Source: Paramuribaculum sp.
GTDB taxonomy: Bacteria; Bacteroidota; Bacteroidia; Bacteroidales; Muribaculaceae
Assembly (NCBI GenBank): GCA_009775605.1
Contig: VSPV01000036.1
Location: 1 to 19,875 of the forward strand
Reading direction: 5' to 3'
DNA length: 19,875 bases
Part shown: positions 1 to 7,581 of the stretch, in pieces
Numbering within the stretch: position 1 is the first letter of the stretch
How the letters are laid out: each line of letters opens with the position of its first letter
The notes under the pieces: model-generated
What the model saw: only the letters and a program-made list of their open reading frames with translations
Told to the model about the DNA's origin: nothing
Database searches by the model: none
Position numbers and translations under genes: made by a program

Positions 1-1
1 C

Positions 2-373
2 ACCACCAAACCCCAATCTGGATTCTCTGAGATTTCCGCCACGGCATGCTCAGCGGGATAGGATGTGTAGACCCACGACACTATCTGCCGATGGGTGGCC
101 AATCGCGGTACTCACCTCAGTGATTTCGCCCGCACCCACGATGTTGTGGTCTTCGTGGCCGGAAGCAAAAGCAGCAACGGCAAAGTTCTTTTCGGTCGTT
201 GCCGGGAGGCAAACGCCTCTACATTCGCCGTAGAAAACGCCTCGCAGCTACGCCCCGAATGGTTCCGCGGAGCAGGAAAAGTGGGAATCTGCGGCGCAAC
301 CTCCACCCCCCGCTGGCTCATGGAGGAAGTGCAGGAAGCTATCGACTCAATGGTTAACCGCGATTCGCAGTAA
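2..373 (+). pseudogene. ispH: 4-hydroxy-3-methylbut-2-enyl diphosphate reductase (IspH/LytB), C-terminal part, two in-frame amber codons
   Basis: IspH is the Fe-S enzyme of the last MEP-pathway step, making IPP and DMAPP. The gene enters from the left edge. Reading from base 2, TTK...GFSEISA matches the segment after the conserved QTT. DTICR (bases 77-91) carries the third cluster-ligand Cys. SKSSNG holds the substrate-binding S-x-N, and GICGATSTPRWLMEEV is the typical C-terminus. The same frame contains TAG at 59-61 and TAG at 68-70, and no frame change is needed to keep the alignment. Each could come from a sense codon by one substitution (the second sits where V-Y-T-H-D would fit). The residue after DTICR is Trp, where I recall Gln in relatives. 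An uninterrupted reading starts at GTG 95 (92 codons), which would lack the cluster Cys. The exonuclease follows after 6 nt. This is either a recent pseudogene or sequence error at a contig end. Family identity is secure; the broken state is as read. Confidence 0.8.
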
Positions 374-379
374 TCACCC

Positions 380-880
380 ATGAACAGCTTCGTTGCCATT
401 GATGTTGAGACAGCCAATGCAGAGCCTACGAGCATCTGCGCCGTAGGAGCCGTAAAAGTGATGGATGGCAGCATCGTAGACCGTTTCTACACACTTGTAC
501 GTCCCTATCCCAACTATTACTTCCGGCATTTCACGGAAAATATCCACGGCATCGGACGTTCCGACACCGACACCGAGTCAACTTTCGACATAATCCTCCC
601 CGACCTCAAGCTTTTTATAGGCCGACTTCCCCTTGTGGCCCACAATGCCATGTTCGACCGCGGCTGCCTGCGCAAGACCGCAGCATATTACGGCATGGCC
701 CTTCCCGAGGTTGAATGGTACTGCACACTGCGTCAGGCAAGGTCAACCATTCCGCGCGCCCTCGTGGGCTCATACAGTCTTCCAAATCTCGCTGACTTCC
801 TCGGCATACCCTTCAACAACCATCACAACGCCCTTGCCGATGCGGAAGCCTGCGCAAAAATAGCCATGACAATCTTATGA
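380..880 (+). CDS. DnaQ-like 3'-5' exonuclease (DEDDh family)
   Basis: This 166-residue protein is essentially a single RNase-T/DnaQ exonuclease fold and should remove nucleotides from DNA or RNA 3' ends with two metal ions. ExoI is AIDVETAN with D8 and E10. ExoII is AHNAMFD with N89 and D93. ExoIII is HNALADA with H149 and D154, giving the DEDDh pattern. ENIHGI near residue 53 is also typical of Pol III epsilon-like proteins. It lacks any extra domain for polymerase contact, so it may be a stand-alone epsilon-like or repair exonuclease rather than the replicative proofreader. It lies 6 nt after ispH, and its TGA stop overlaps the next start (ATGA), so translation of the downstream gene is probably coupled. 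Fold and activity class are confident; the in vivo substrate is unknown. Confidence 0.9.
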   Translation: MNSFVAIDVETANAEPTSICAVGAVKVMDGSIVDRFYTLVRPYPNYYFRHFTENIHGIGRSDTDTESTFDIILPDLKLFIGRLPLVAHNAMFDRGCLRKTAAYYGMALPEVEWYCTLRQARSTIPRALVGSYSLPNLADFLGIPFNNHHNALADAEACAKIAMTIL

Positions 881-1221
881 AACGTATCATACCCTCGCTG
901 ATTCTCCTCACATTTATCTGCGGCTTCGCCTGTTCCGATCCCAAGGCAAAGAAAAACGCAAGAAACTCCCGCCACACCTTCACCGAACGCCCCGTATCGC
1001 TCCGAGATTCCGCTGCTTTCTATCTCGGAAGAATGGATGCCGATTCGCTGCGCCGACGCGCCTCATCCACCGACCTGATTCGCGACGAACTTCTCGAGCT
1101 TCAGGCCCGTCGCCACAATATCCGGATAAGAGTTGGCGAAACCGCCTCCGATGCCTACGTGTCGGGAATACGCCAACGCCTCTCAGAGTTGAACGATACC
1201 CTCGCCAACATAATTGAATAA
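877..1221 (+). CDS. Small exported protein, possibly a lipoprotein, unknown function
   Basis: I do not recognise a family. The 114-residue product starts with a signal-peptide-like stretch (MKR, then a hydrophobic run to about residue 18) ending in GFAC with Cys19. Gly at -3 makes this a poor lipobox, so lipidation is uncertain. The mature part is rich in Arg, Asp and Glu, with a likely helical or coiled-coil segment from about residue 48 to the end (DADSLRRRASS, RDELLELQARR, RQRLSELNDTLANII). It overlaps the exonuclease stop by 4 nt, so it is the last gene of that operon. It may be a small periplasmic or envelope-associated protein. That the gene is real is supported by the overlap and the signal sequence; no function can be assigned. 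Confidence 0.7.
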   Translation: MKRIIPSLILLTFICGFACSDPKAKKNARNSRHTFTERPVSLRDSAAFYLGRMDADSLRRRASSTDLIRDELLELQARRHNIRIRVGETASDAYVSGIRQRLSELNDTLANIIE

Positions 1222-1302
1222 TCATTCCTTCTCTCCATTACAATACTTTCCCTCTATCTATCACCCCCTTATAAATTCCATTGGCAAAAAATCCCGAAAA
1301 CC

Positions 1303-1334
1303 TTTGCCCATTTGAAAAAATCTACATATCTTTG
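1303..1334 (+). promoter_or_regulatory. Bacteroidota-type promoter for tRNA-Cys
   Basis: The -33-like TTTG lies at 1303-1306 and the -7 box TATCTTTG (TAnnTTTG) at 1327-1334, separated by 20 nt, which matches the Bacteroidales sigma-ABfr consensus. Transcription would start near 1341, about 14 nt before the mature tRNA. The rest of the 1222-1302 stretch shows no gene and no clear terminator for the upstream operon. Confidence 0.75.
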
Positions 1335-1354
1335 CACGCAGAAAATCAAACCAC

Positions 1355-1425
1355 GGTTCCTTGGTCGAGTGGTTAGGCAACGGTCTGCAAAACCGTCTAC
1401 AGCAGTTCGATTCTGCTAGGAACCT
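1355..1425 (+). tRNA. tRNA-Cys (anticodon GCA)
   Basis: A full cloverleaf can be folded. The acceptor stem is GGTTCCT (1355-1361) with AGGAACC (1418-1424). The anticodon stem ACGGT/ACCGT (1380-1384/1392-1396) encloses loop CTGCAAA with anticodon GCA at 1387-1389. The T arm contains GTTCGATTC. The discriminator base is T1425, as expected for tRNA-Cys. The 3' CCA is not encoded. It has its own promoter upstream and a terminator 11 nt downstream, so it is a single-gene transcript. Confidence 0.95.
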
Positions 1426-1435
1426 CCCCCAACGC

Positions 1436-1472
1436 TGAGTGCCGGAGCTTTTGCTCCGGCACTCACTTTTTT
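1436..1472 (+). terminator. Rho-independent terminator of tRNA-Cys
   Basis: The 12-bp perfect stem GAGTGCCGGAGC / GCTCCGGCACTC (1437-1448/1453-1464), extended by T1436-A1465, has a TTTT loop. It is followed after one C by six Ts (1467-1472). The T tract lies only on the + strand side, so it serves the tRNA and not the convergent nhaD gene. Confidence 0.9.
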
Positions 1473-1510
1473 ATGGCATTTACTTTTTTTGTGACCGCCT
1501 CCTCAAGAAC

Positions 1511-1529
1511 TCTTATAAATCTTATAAGA
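1511..1529. repeat. Short AT-rich palindrome downstream of nhaD
   Basis: TCTTATAA (1511-1518) and TTATAAGA (1522-1529) form 8-bp perfect arms around a 3-nt spacer, between the convergent tRNA terminator and the nhaD stop. There is no adjacent T tract for the - strand, so it is a weak terminator candidate at best. No clear intrinsic terminator for nhaD is otherwise visible. Confidence 0.5.
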
Positions 1530-1557
1530 ATTCCATGAAATAAGCGTCGACTCCGGC

Positions 1558-2958
1558 TCAGAGAACGCTTATCAGGTATTTCTCTCCCATATAGACAGCG
1601 ATGCCGGCCAGGTAGCCTATCAGGGCGAGCCAGGAGAATTTGCGCAGGTACCAACCGAAGCTTATTTTCTCCAGGCCCATGGCAATCACTCCGGCTGCCG
1701 AGCCGATTATGAGCATGCTTCCTCCTACACCTGCGCAATAGCTGAGAAGCTCCCAGAATGCGCCGTCCACCACAAAGTTGGCCTCGTATCCGGTCGCGGC
1801 AACATCGGCAATCGGATACATTCCCATCACTCCGGCTACCATGGGAACATTGTCGATAATAGACGAAAGTATTCCCAGCAGAGCATCGATTATATAGATG
1901 TTATGCACCCCGTTATCCAGAATCTGAGCCATGGCTCCGAGCAGCCCTGTTGACTCCAGCACAGCCACGGCCATCAGAATGCCGAGGAAAAAGAGTATGG
2001 AGGGCATGTCCACCCTCGCTATGACCTTAGGTATACGGTGTTCGCGCGCCTTGTCGAGTTTCTTGGCGTTATAGAATATTTCGGTGAACGTCCAGAGCAC
2101 CCCGAGCACAAAGAGTATGCCCACAAACGGAGGCAGATGGGTTATGGATTTGAACACCGGCACGAAAAGCAGGCCGCCTACACCCAGGAAAAATATGGTG
2201 TTGCGCTCCCCTTTGGTAATATCGCGAAGCGAGGATTCGGCTTTCTCGCCGGGAGCAAGCACTCCCGTGAGTTTCCGTCCTATGAAGAAAAGCGGTACCG
2301 CCATGGAGACTATGCTCGGGAGAAGCACATAGCATATCAGCGTCTGTGCAGTGACATTGCCGTTCACCCACAGCATTATGGTGGTGATATCGCCGATAGG
2401 CGACCATGCGCCGCCGCTGTTGGCCGCGATTACTATCGCTCCGGCATAAAGCCACCGCTCTTCCTTGAGCGCTATGAGCTTGCGCAGAAGCATCAGCATC
2501 ACGATGGTGGTGGTGAGATTGTCAAGAACGGCCGACATGAAGAAAGTAGTGATACCCACAATCCACAGCAGCTCGCGTTTGCGCCGGGTGGTAATGCGGT
2601 CGGTGATCACACGGAATCCCTCATGCACATCTATCAGCTCCACAATGGTCATGGCGCCGATCAGAAACAGAAGCGTCTGGGCTATATCGCCGAGATGCTC
2701 GAGAATGTCCACTTTAAGCACATACTGAAGCACCTGCTCATGCAGGCTTTTCCCGGCAAGCGACGGATGCGTTTCCAGAAAATATGCAAGTTTGTCAGGG
2801 GCGGCATCGGGCACTATCGACTCGGAGCCCATGGCATACACTACCCACATCAGCATACCTAAAAGTAATGCCGAAGCGGTTTTGTCGACTTTCAGAGGGT
2901 GTTCAAGCGCTATGGCAAGGTATCCTATCACAAACAGGACGGACAGAGCTATCAACAT
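1558..2958 (-). CDS. nhaD: NhaD-type Na+/H+ antiporter
   Basis: This 466-residue inner-membrane antiporter would export Na+ (or Li+) in exchange for H+, for sodium and pH homeostasis. It belongs to the ion-transporter superfamily with two inverted halves. Visible signatures are LDNLTTTIVM (D146, N147), NSGGAWSPIGDITTIMLW (N180-W197) and, in the second half, SSIIDNVPMVAGVMGM (near residue 365) carrying the repeated D-N. About 11-12 hydrophobic helices are apparent, separated by a charged central loop near residues 230-250 and another near 295-310 (YNAKKLDKAREHRIPK). Length is usual for NhaD. The ATG at 2958 opens directly on the first transmembrane helix. It is monocistronic: the tRNA terminator lies convergently downstream and the next - strand gene ends upstream with its own terminator. 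Bacteroidota use sodium-motive systems, which fits. Confidence in the family is high; ion preference is inferred. Confidence 0.93.
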   Translation of the reverse strand: MLIALSVLFVIGYLAIALEHPLKVDKTASALLLGMLMWVVYAMGSESIVPDAAPDKLAYFLETHPSLAGKSLHEQVLQYVLKVDILEHLGDIAQTLLFLIGAMTIVELIDVHEGFRVITDRITTRRKRELLWIVGITTFFMSAVLDNLTTTIVMLMLLRKLIALKEERWLYAGAIVIAANSGGAWSPIGDITTIMLWVNGNVTAQTLICYVLLPSIVSMAVPLFFIGRKLTGVLAPGEKAESSLRDITKGERNTIFFLGVGGLLFVPVFKSITHLPPFVGILFVLGVLWTFTEIFYNAKKLDKAREHRIPKVIARVDMPSILFFLGILMAVAVLESTGLLGAMAQILDNGVHNIYIIDALLGILSSIIDNVPMVAGVMGMYPIADVAATGYEANFVVDGAFWELLSYCAGVGGSMLIIGSAAGVIAMGLEKISFGWYLRKFSWLALIGYLAGIAVYMGEKYLISVL

Positions 2959-3018
2959 GTTGCGGACAGATTCAGAACAATGGTTAAACTTATGTGGAGA
3001 ATAGATTCAAGAGTGTTT

Positions 3019-3026
3019 CAAAATTA
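3019..3026 (-). promoter_or_regulatory. Candidate -7 box for nhaD
   Basis: On the - strand this reads TAATTTTG, an exact TAnnTTTG, with predicted initiation near 3012 and a 5' leader of about 54 nt before the nhaD ATG. I see no good TTTG at the -33 position, so the call is tentative. Confidence 0.35.
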
Positions 3027-3080
3027 AAGAAATTTTTCCATACTACACGCGAGCCCTCCGAAATTATACAAATTTTAACC

Positions 3081-3115
3081 AAAAAAAATAGTGCGCCGCC
3101 CGAAAGCGTCGCACT
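3081..3115 (-). terminator. Rho-independent terminator of the tricorn-like protease gene
   Basis: Read on the - strand, AGTGCG (3115-3110) pairs with CGCACT (3095-3090), extended inwards by GC-rich pairs with one mismatch around a short loop. A T and then eight consecutive Ts follow (A run at 3081-3088 on the + strand). It lies 35 nt after the protease stop codon. Confidence 0.88.
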
Positions 3116-3149
3116 GTTTTATGAATATTTATCCGTGGATTGAATCGGA

Positions 3150-6100
3150 TTATTTCTTGAGGAGATGCTTCACGGCACCCTCAAGCTGGGCATCGCGGCC
3201 GTTCTCCACATCAGCGGGATCATTATAAATCAGTACATCGGGATTCAGCTGCTGGTTTTCCAGAGGCTTGCCGTTGCGGTCGAGCGACGTCACCTGGGGA
3301 ATACCGAACACGAGCGTGGGATCGATCTGGGTCTCCCACCACACAGCCGTCATGGTTCCGGGGATAGGTGCACCTACCACGTCGCCTATCTTGAGGGTCT
3401 GATAAACGTAGGGGGTGCCGTGGGCGTCGCTGTAGTTGCTTTCGTTTACGAGCATCACCGACGGTTTGGTCCACTGAGAGAAGGGATCGGAACCGATATA
3501 GCGGCCACGGGGCGAATAGCGCACATACTCCTTGCCTCCGAGCAGAAGGGCAATGTCGTTGTGGAGCCAGCCGCCGCCGTTCCAGCGGGTGTCAACCACC
3601 ACAGCGTCGCAGTTACGGTATTTGCCGAGAAGCTTGCTGTAGACCTCGCGGAACGAGGGTGAGTCCATGCCCTGGACATGCACGTAGCCTACGCGGCCGC
3701 CGGAAAGGCTGTCGACGTAGTGCTCGTTGCGCTCTACCCAGCGCTCATAGAGAAGATCCGACTGGCGACCTGCCGAAATCGGCTTGACGCTGATATTGTC
3801 GGTGGTCTTGCCGTCGGCACGGGCTATGGTCAGACGTACTTTCTTTCCTGCTTTGCCGTCGAGAAGAGCATTGTAATCCTCCCCTGCCTTAACAGGAGTT
3901 CCGTCGATGGCCTTGATTATATCGCCGGGCTTGACCGACGCGTTCTTGTTGGCAAGCGGGCCGCGGGCAATCACTTCCTTCACTTTCAGACCGTCGCCCT
4001 TGTAGGTGTCGTCGTAGAAAGCGCCGAGAACGGCCGTCGACATAGATGCGCCGGAGGCGTAGTAGCGTCCGCCGGTGTGGCTGGCGTTGAGTTCTCCGAG
4101 AATCTCGCTCAGCATTTCAGCGAAATCGTAGTTGTTGTTGATATGCGGCAGGAAACGCTCGTAGGCCTTACCATACATTTCCCAGTCAACGCCGTGAAGG
4201 TTCTTGTCGTAGAACTTATCCTTCACCTGCTTGAGCATGTGATGATAGATGTATTCACGTTCCTTGGACGGATGACGGTCATATTCGGCCTCGAATTCCA
4301 CGCGGTCCTGCTTGCCGTCCTTAACGGAAACCTTGCTTATGCCGCGTCCCTGCACATAGAGGTTGTCGCCTTTGGCATCAGGCTCCAGACCTCCCGAGAG
4401 GCCCTTCACGAGCACCTTGGTCTCTCCTTTGCGCATATCGCGCACCATAAGGTTGTTGCTGCCGTCGGCTGAGCCTGCTATGTAGTAGAGCTTAGAGCCG
4501 TCGTTGTTGAGCCAGTGGTCGCCTATGCCCGAAACGGATGTGAGGCGACGGGTGCGGAAGTGGCGGTTGTCAAGGTCGAATTCCAGAGGCTTCACTTCAT
4601 CCTCCTTTTTCTCCTTCACGTCCTTTTTACCATCTTTCTTGCCGTCTTTTTTGCTGTCTTTGCCTTCCTTGTCGGCATCGGCTTTCTTCTTGTCTTTTTC
4701 AGCTTCCTTGGCAAGGGCCGCTTCCTCTTCGGTGCGGTTGAACTCGTCCCACGCGTCGCCGTCGAGAGCCATCAGCACCACGTCGTTCTGTTCGCCCCAC
4801 GAACCGTGGCTGCGCATACCGTAACGCGAGGTGTTGTAAGTGATGGCACGACCTCCGAGCGCCCAGCGGGGATTGGAATCGCTGTAACCGCTTTCTGTGA
4901 GGTCAACGATTTTTGTGCCGTCAGCCTTCACGAGGGCAATGTCGGAATTGTTCCAGCCGCCCGTGCCGATATAGTCGGTAAGGAACCAGCGGCTGTCGGG
5001 GCTCCAGATGAAACCTATGTCACCGTCCTGATAACTGTAGTTGTATTTGCCGGGAAGAGCCGTGGTCACCTTCTTCGATTTGAGGTCAATCACACGGAGC
5101 TCGGTGCGGTCCTCGAGGAAGGCCACCTTTTTGCCGTCGGGACTGTAGTCGGGACGCTGGGCTGTCTTGCCCTCGGGGCTCTTGTAAAGGGGCTTCTCCT
5201 CTATTTCAGTGGCATACACCATCGATTTCTCGTCAGGATTCTTGATGGTGGCGGTAAAGAGCTGCCACAGGCCGTCGCGTTCGCTGTCGTAGACAATCGA
5301 GCGACCGTCGGGGGCGAAGTCCACCACGCGCTCCTGTGCCGGAGTGTTGGTGATGCGTTTGGTGGTCTTGTATTTCGTGGAAGTCACGTACACATCGCCG
5401 CGGAGCACGAAGGCTATTTCCGACCCGTCGGGCGAAGGCGACATATAAGTGGCGCCCGAGGAGCGGAGCGAGCGCTGGAGGTCGGCCGTGTAGTCGTCTG
5501 CCACAATGTCAACGTTTACCTTCTTAGGCTGCTTGCCGGGAACGAGGGTATAGAGTTCGCCGTCCCAGCTGAAAGCCATGGTTCCGTCGTTGGCACGGCT
5601 CAGGGAGCGCACGGGATGCTTGGTGAACTTGGTCAGCGCCTTGGCGCCTGTGCCGTCGGCATTGGATTCCCACACGTTCATCGTGCCGTCCTTCTCGCTG
5701 ATGTAGGCAATCTTGTCCTTGCCCACCCACACGGGACACTGGTCCTGACCGTTGAAATCGGTAATCTTGGTGAATTTCTTGCCGTCCTTTATCCAGATGT
5801 CGGCTGTGCCGCTTGAGCGCTCATGCTTGCGCAGAACATCCTCGAAGCCTTTGCGGTCCTGATAGACCACGCGGCCGTCTGCAGCAACAGAGAGCGCCTT
5901 CATGGGAGTGGAGCTCCACAGATAATCACGGCCACCCTTGGTGCTCACGGCGTATACCTGCTGCACGCTCGGAGGAACGATGGCGGTGGTTGAAGGCATG
6001 CGCGATGTGGCGAAGAGCACGGTGTCGTCATTGAGAAACGCCAGAGGTGTCTCGTTGCCTGAATTGGTTGTGAGGCGCTTTGCGGTGCCTCCGGTGGCTG

Positions 6101-6377
6101 GAATCAGGAAAATATCCATCGACCCCTGACGGGCGCTTGCAAAAGCTATCTGCTTGCCGTCGGGGCTCCACACCGGATTGGTGTCATGAGCCGGATTTGT
6201 AGTAAGTTGACGGGCGGTACCTCCCGCTACGGGCACAGTGTAGATATCGCCCTTATAGGTGAAAGCCAGAGTCTTTCCGTCGGGCGATATGGCCGGATTG
6301 CGGAGCCACAGCGGGGCTTCGGCCGATGATGCCGAAAGTGCTACAGCCAGAGCGGCCAGTGATAATGTCAGTTTCAT
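3150..6377 (-). CDS. Exported tricorn-like protease (beta-propellers, PDZ, S41 peptidase)
   Basis: This 1075-residue protein is close to archaeal tricorn in length. The signal peptide is MKLTLSLAALAVALSASSAEA, so this copy should act in the periplasm, trimming peptides. Residues about 25-540 hold PD40/WD40-like propeller repeats (NPAISPDGKTLAF, NPVWSPDGKQIAF, RPDYSPDGKKVAF). Residues about 550-595 are a very Lys/Asp/Glu-rich linker. A second set of propeller-like segments, the helical tricorn core, a PDZ domain (about 785-860, KPGDIIKAIDGTPV) and the S41 fold follow. Likely catalytic residues are S766-H767 (LNASHTGG), nucleophile S983 with D984 (NYSDAHG), and E1015 (VWWETQ) as a candidate. 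VVDTRWNGGGW is the usual S41 core strand. It stands alone with its own terminator. Start ATG 6377 is supported by the signal peptide. Domain calls are confident; substrate and oligomeric state are inferred. Confidence 0.93.
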   Translation of the reverse strand: MKLTLSLAALAVALSASSAEAPLWLRNPAISPDGKTLAFTYKGDIYTVPVAGGTARQLTTNPAHDTNPVWSPDGKQIAFASARQGSMDIFLIPATGGTAKRLTTNSGNETPLAFLNDDTVLFATSRMPSTTAIVPPSVQQVYAVSTKGGRDYLWSSTPMKALSVAADGRVVYQDRKGFEDVLRKHERSSGTADIWIKDGKKFTKITDFNGQDQCPVWVGKDKIAYISEKDGTMNVWESNADGTGAKALTKFTKHPVRSLSRANDGTMAFSWDGELYTLVPGKQPKKVNVDIVADDYTADLQRSLRSSGATYMSPSPDGSEIAFVLRGDVYVTSTKYKTTKRITNTPAQERVVDFAPDGRSIVYDSERDGLWQLFTATIKNPDEKSMVYATEIEEKPLYKSPEGKTAQRPDYSPDGKKVAFLEDRTELRVIDLKSKKVTTALPGKYNYSYQDGDIGFIWSPDSRWFLTDYIGTGGWNNSDIALVKADGTKIVDLTESGYSDSNPRWALGGRAITYNTSRYGMRSHGSWGEQNDVVLMALDGDAWDEFNRTEEEAALAKEAEKDKKKADADKEGKDSKKDGKKDGKKDVKEKKEDEVKPLEFDLDNRHFRTRRLTSVSGIGDHWLNNDGSKLYYIAGSADGSNNLMVRDMRKGETKVLVKGLSGGLEPDAKGDNLYVQGRGISKVSVKDGKQDRVEFEAEYDRHPSKEREYIYHHMLKQVKDKFYDKNLHGVDWEMYGKAYERFLPHINNNYDFAEMLSEILGELNASHTGGRYYASGASMSTAVLGAFYDDTYKGDGLKVKEVIARGPLANKNASVKPGDIIKAIDGTPVKAGEDYNALLDGKAGKKVRLTIARADGKTTDNISVKPISAGRQSDLLYERWVERNEHYVDSLSGGRVGYVHVQGMDSPSFREVYSKLLGKYRNCDAVVVDTRWNGGGWLHNDIALLLGGKEYVRYSPRGRYIGSDPFSQWTKPSVMLVNESNYSDAHGTPYVYQTLKIGDVVGAPIPGTMTAVWWETQIDPTLVFGIPQVTSLDRNGKPLENQQLNPDVLIYNDPADVENGRDAQLEGAVKHLLKK

Positions 6378-6414
6378 TGTTGGTTTATTAGTTGAATAGG
6401 AAATTTAGACTTCT

Positions 6415-6480
6415 ATTTTTATTTGATGCCGTTATAGTAATGACACATGAGAACCCTCAAACATTACATCAAATAAAAAT
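6415..6480. repeat. Nested inverted repeat upstream of the tricorn-like gene
   Basis: Outer arms ATTTTTATTTGATG (6415-6428) and CATCAAATAAAAAT (6467-6480) are a perfect 14-bp inverted repeat. Inside it, TAATG (6438-6442) pairs with CATTA (6462-6466) and TGAG (6448-6451) with CTCA (6456-6459), so most of the 66 nt can fold into one bulged hairpin. It begins 37 nt upstream of the protease ATG. It lacks the GC-rich stem of a normal terminator. An operator, a 5'-leader structure or a small mobile-element remnant are all possible. Confidence 0.7.
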
Positions 6481-6502
6481 TTTCTTTAAAGGCATTGTAT
6501 CT

Positions 6503-6539
6503 AAAAAACTTATCCCCGGCCTTGATGAGAGACCGGGGA
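6503..6539 (-). terminator. Rho-independent terminator of fabD
   Basis: On the - strand TCCCCGG (6539-6533) pairs with CCGGGGA (6519-6513) around a 13-nt loop, followed shortly by a run of six Ts (A run 6503-6508). It lies about 38 nt after the fabD stop and separates fabD from the tricorn-like gene. Confidence 0.85.
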
Positions 6540-6576
6540 AAGTGTGACAATGCTCCGGAATGAAAAAACGGAGAAA

Positions 6577-7455
6577 TTACTGCTGTCCGCTTACCTGGGC
6601 GGCACGGTCAATCTTGCTTATCAGGCCCTGAAGCACCTTGCCCGGACCGAGTTCCACGAATTCGGTGGCTCCGTCGGCAATCATGTTCTTGACAGTCTGG
6701 GTCCAGCGTACCGGGGCTGTGAGCTGTGCGATGAGGTTGCCCTTGATTTCAGCGGGGTCTGTGTGAGGAAGAGCGTCAACGTTCTGATATACGGGGCATA
6801 CGGGCACTGAGAAATTGGTGTGCTCTATGGCCTCGGCAAGCTCGGCGCGTGCAGGTTCCATGCAGGGCGAGTGGAAAGCGCCGCCCACCTTGAGTTTGAG
6901 CGCACGTTTTGCGCCTGCCTCCAGAAGTTTTGCGCAGGCTGCGTCAATTGCCTCTATCTCGCCGGAAATAACAATCTGACCCGGACAGTTGTAGTTGGCG
7001 CAGACAACGGTACCGTCTATACCATGGCAGATTTCCTCAACAGTCTCGTCGGGAAGGGCGAGAACTGCAGCCATGGTCGAGGGCTTGAGCTCGCAGGCTT
7101 TCTGCATGGCCTGAGCGCGGGCCGAAACAAGGCGGAGACCGTCTTCAAACGTAAGGGCGCCTGCGGCTACAAGAGCCGAGAACTCACCGAGCGAGTGGCC
7201 GGCAACCATATCGGGCTTGAATTCGTCGCCCAGACATTTGGCGAGAATTACCGAATGGAGGAATATGGCGGGCTGGGTTACCTTGGTCTGTTTGAGTTCG
7301 TCGTCAGTTCCGGCAAACATTATGTCGGTGATGCGGAAACCGAGTATCTCGTTTGCTTTCTCAAAGAGTTCGTGAGCTGTGGGATTGTTGTCATACAGAT
7401 CTTTTCCCATACCTATGAACTGTGCTCCCTGTCCGGGAAAAACGAATGCTTTCAT
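6577..7455 (-). CDS. fabD: Malonyl-CoA:ACP transacylase
   Basis: FabD moves the malonyl group from CoA to acyl carrier protein to feed type II fatty-acid elongation in the cytoplasm. The 292-residue reading from ATG 7455 starts MKAFVFPGQGAQ, the family's usual N-terminus. Two further candidate upstream codons (reading frame open to 7503) would add 16 atypical residues, so I prefer 7455. Key residues are GQGAQ (8-12), nucleophile S88 in GHSLGEFS, R113 in SARAQAMQ (carboxylate binding), H195 in GGAFHSPCM, and the C-terminal FVELGPGKVL. Length matches the family. The gene is monocistronic, with an excellent Bacteroidota promoter at 7522-7552 and a terminator at 6503-6539. No other fab gene lies next to it. 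Identity is very confident. Confidence 0.96.
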   Translation of the reverse strand: MKAFVFPGQGAQFIGMGKDLYDNNPTAHELFEKANEILGFRITDIMFAGTDDELKQTKVTQPAIFLHSVILAKCLGDEFKPDMVAGHSLGEFSALVAAGALTFEDGLRLVSARAQAMQKACELKPSTMAAVLALPDETVEEICHGIDGTVVCANYNCPGQIVISGEIEAIDAACAKLLEAGAKRALKLKVGGAFHSPCMEPARAELAEAIEHTNFSVPVCPVYQNVDALPHTDPAEIKGNLIAQLTAPVRWTQTVKNMIADGATEFVELGPGKVLQGLISKIDRAAQVSGQQ

Positions 7456-7493
7456 AAGAGTTTTATATGATTGGTTATCGTAATCTTGACGGC

Positions 7494-7513
7494 GCGCGGA
7501 CATTCAGCCGCGC
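7494..7513. other. GC-rich hairpin at the predicted 5' end of the fabD transcript
   Basis: GCGCGG (7494-7499) and CCGCGC (7508-7513) are perfect 6-bp arms around an 8-nt loop. With initiation predicted near 7515 on the - strand, the fabD mRNA would begin almost exactly at the base of this stem. It has no T tract, so it is not a terminator for the zinc-type operon. A 5'-stabilising stem is a reasonable inference. Confidence 0.45.
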
Positions 7514-7521
7514 ACGCGCCG

Positions 7522-7552
7522 CAAAATTACAGAAAAAATTCGATATTCCAAA
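7522..7552 (-). promoter_or_regulatory. Bacteroidota-type promoter of fabD
   Basis: On the - strand TTTG (7552-7549) is followed after exactly 19 nt by TAATTTTG (7529-7522), matching both consensus elements and the spacing. The start would be near 7515, giving a leader of about 60 nt. This supports the ATG at 7455 and shows that fabD is transcribed separately from the genes upstream. Confidence 0.8.
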
Positions 7553-7581
7553 CCATTACATTGCGCCGCCAGTCCCGCACC

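Noticed and set aside
95..373. Separate short gene starting at GTG 95
   Set aside because: It would begin in the middle of the IspH fold and lack the cluster cysteine; it is the tail of the interrupted ispH.
1436..1465. Terminator hairpin acting also for nhaD
   Set aside because: On the - strand the stem is followed by AGCGTTGGGGG, without a T tract.
4515..5816. Long open frame on the + strand opposite the tricorn-like gene
   Set aside because: It is an antisense shadow of a high-GC coding gene. The product has no recognisable domain and the - strand gene is unmistakable.
7467..7478. ATGATTGGTTAT shared by the leaders of fabD and nuoM (also near 17125)
   Set aside because: Repeats of about 12 nt are expected by chance in 20 kb. 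The similar position just upstream of the start is curious but not enough.
7456..7503. Upstream start giving a longer FabD
   Set aside because: The extra 16 residues have no family counterpart, and MKAFVFPGQGAQ is the standard N-terminus.
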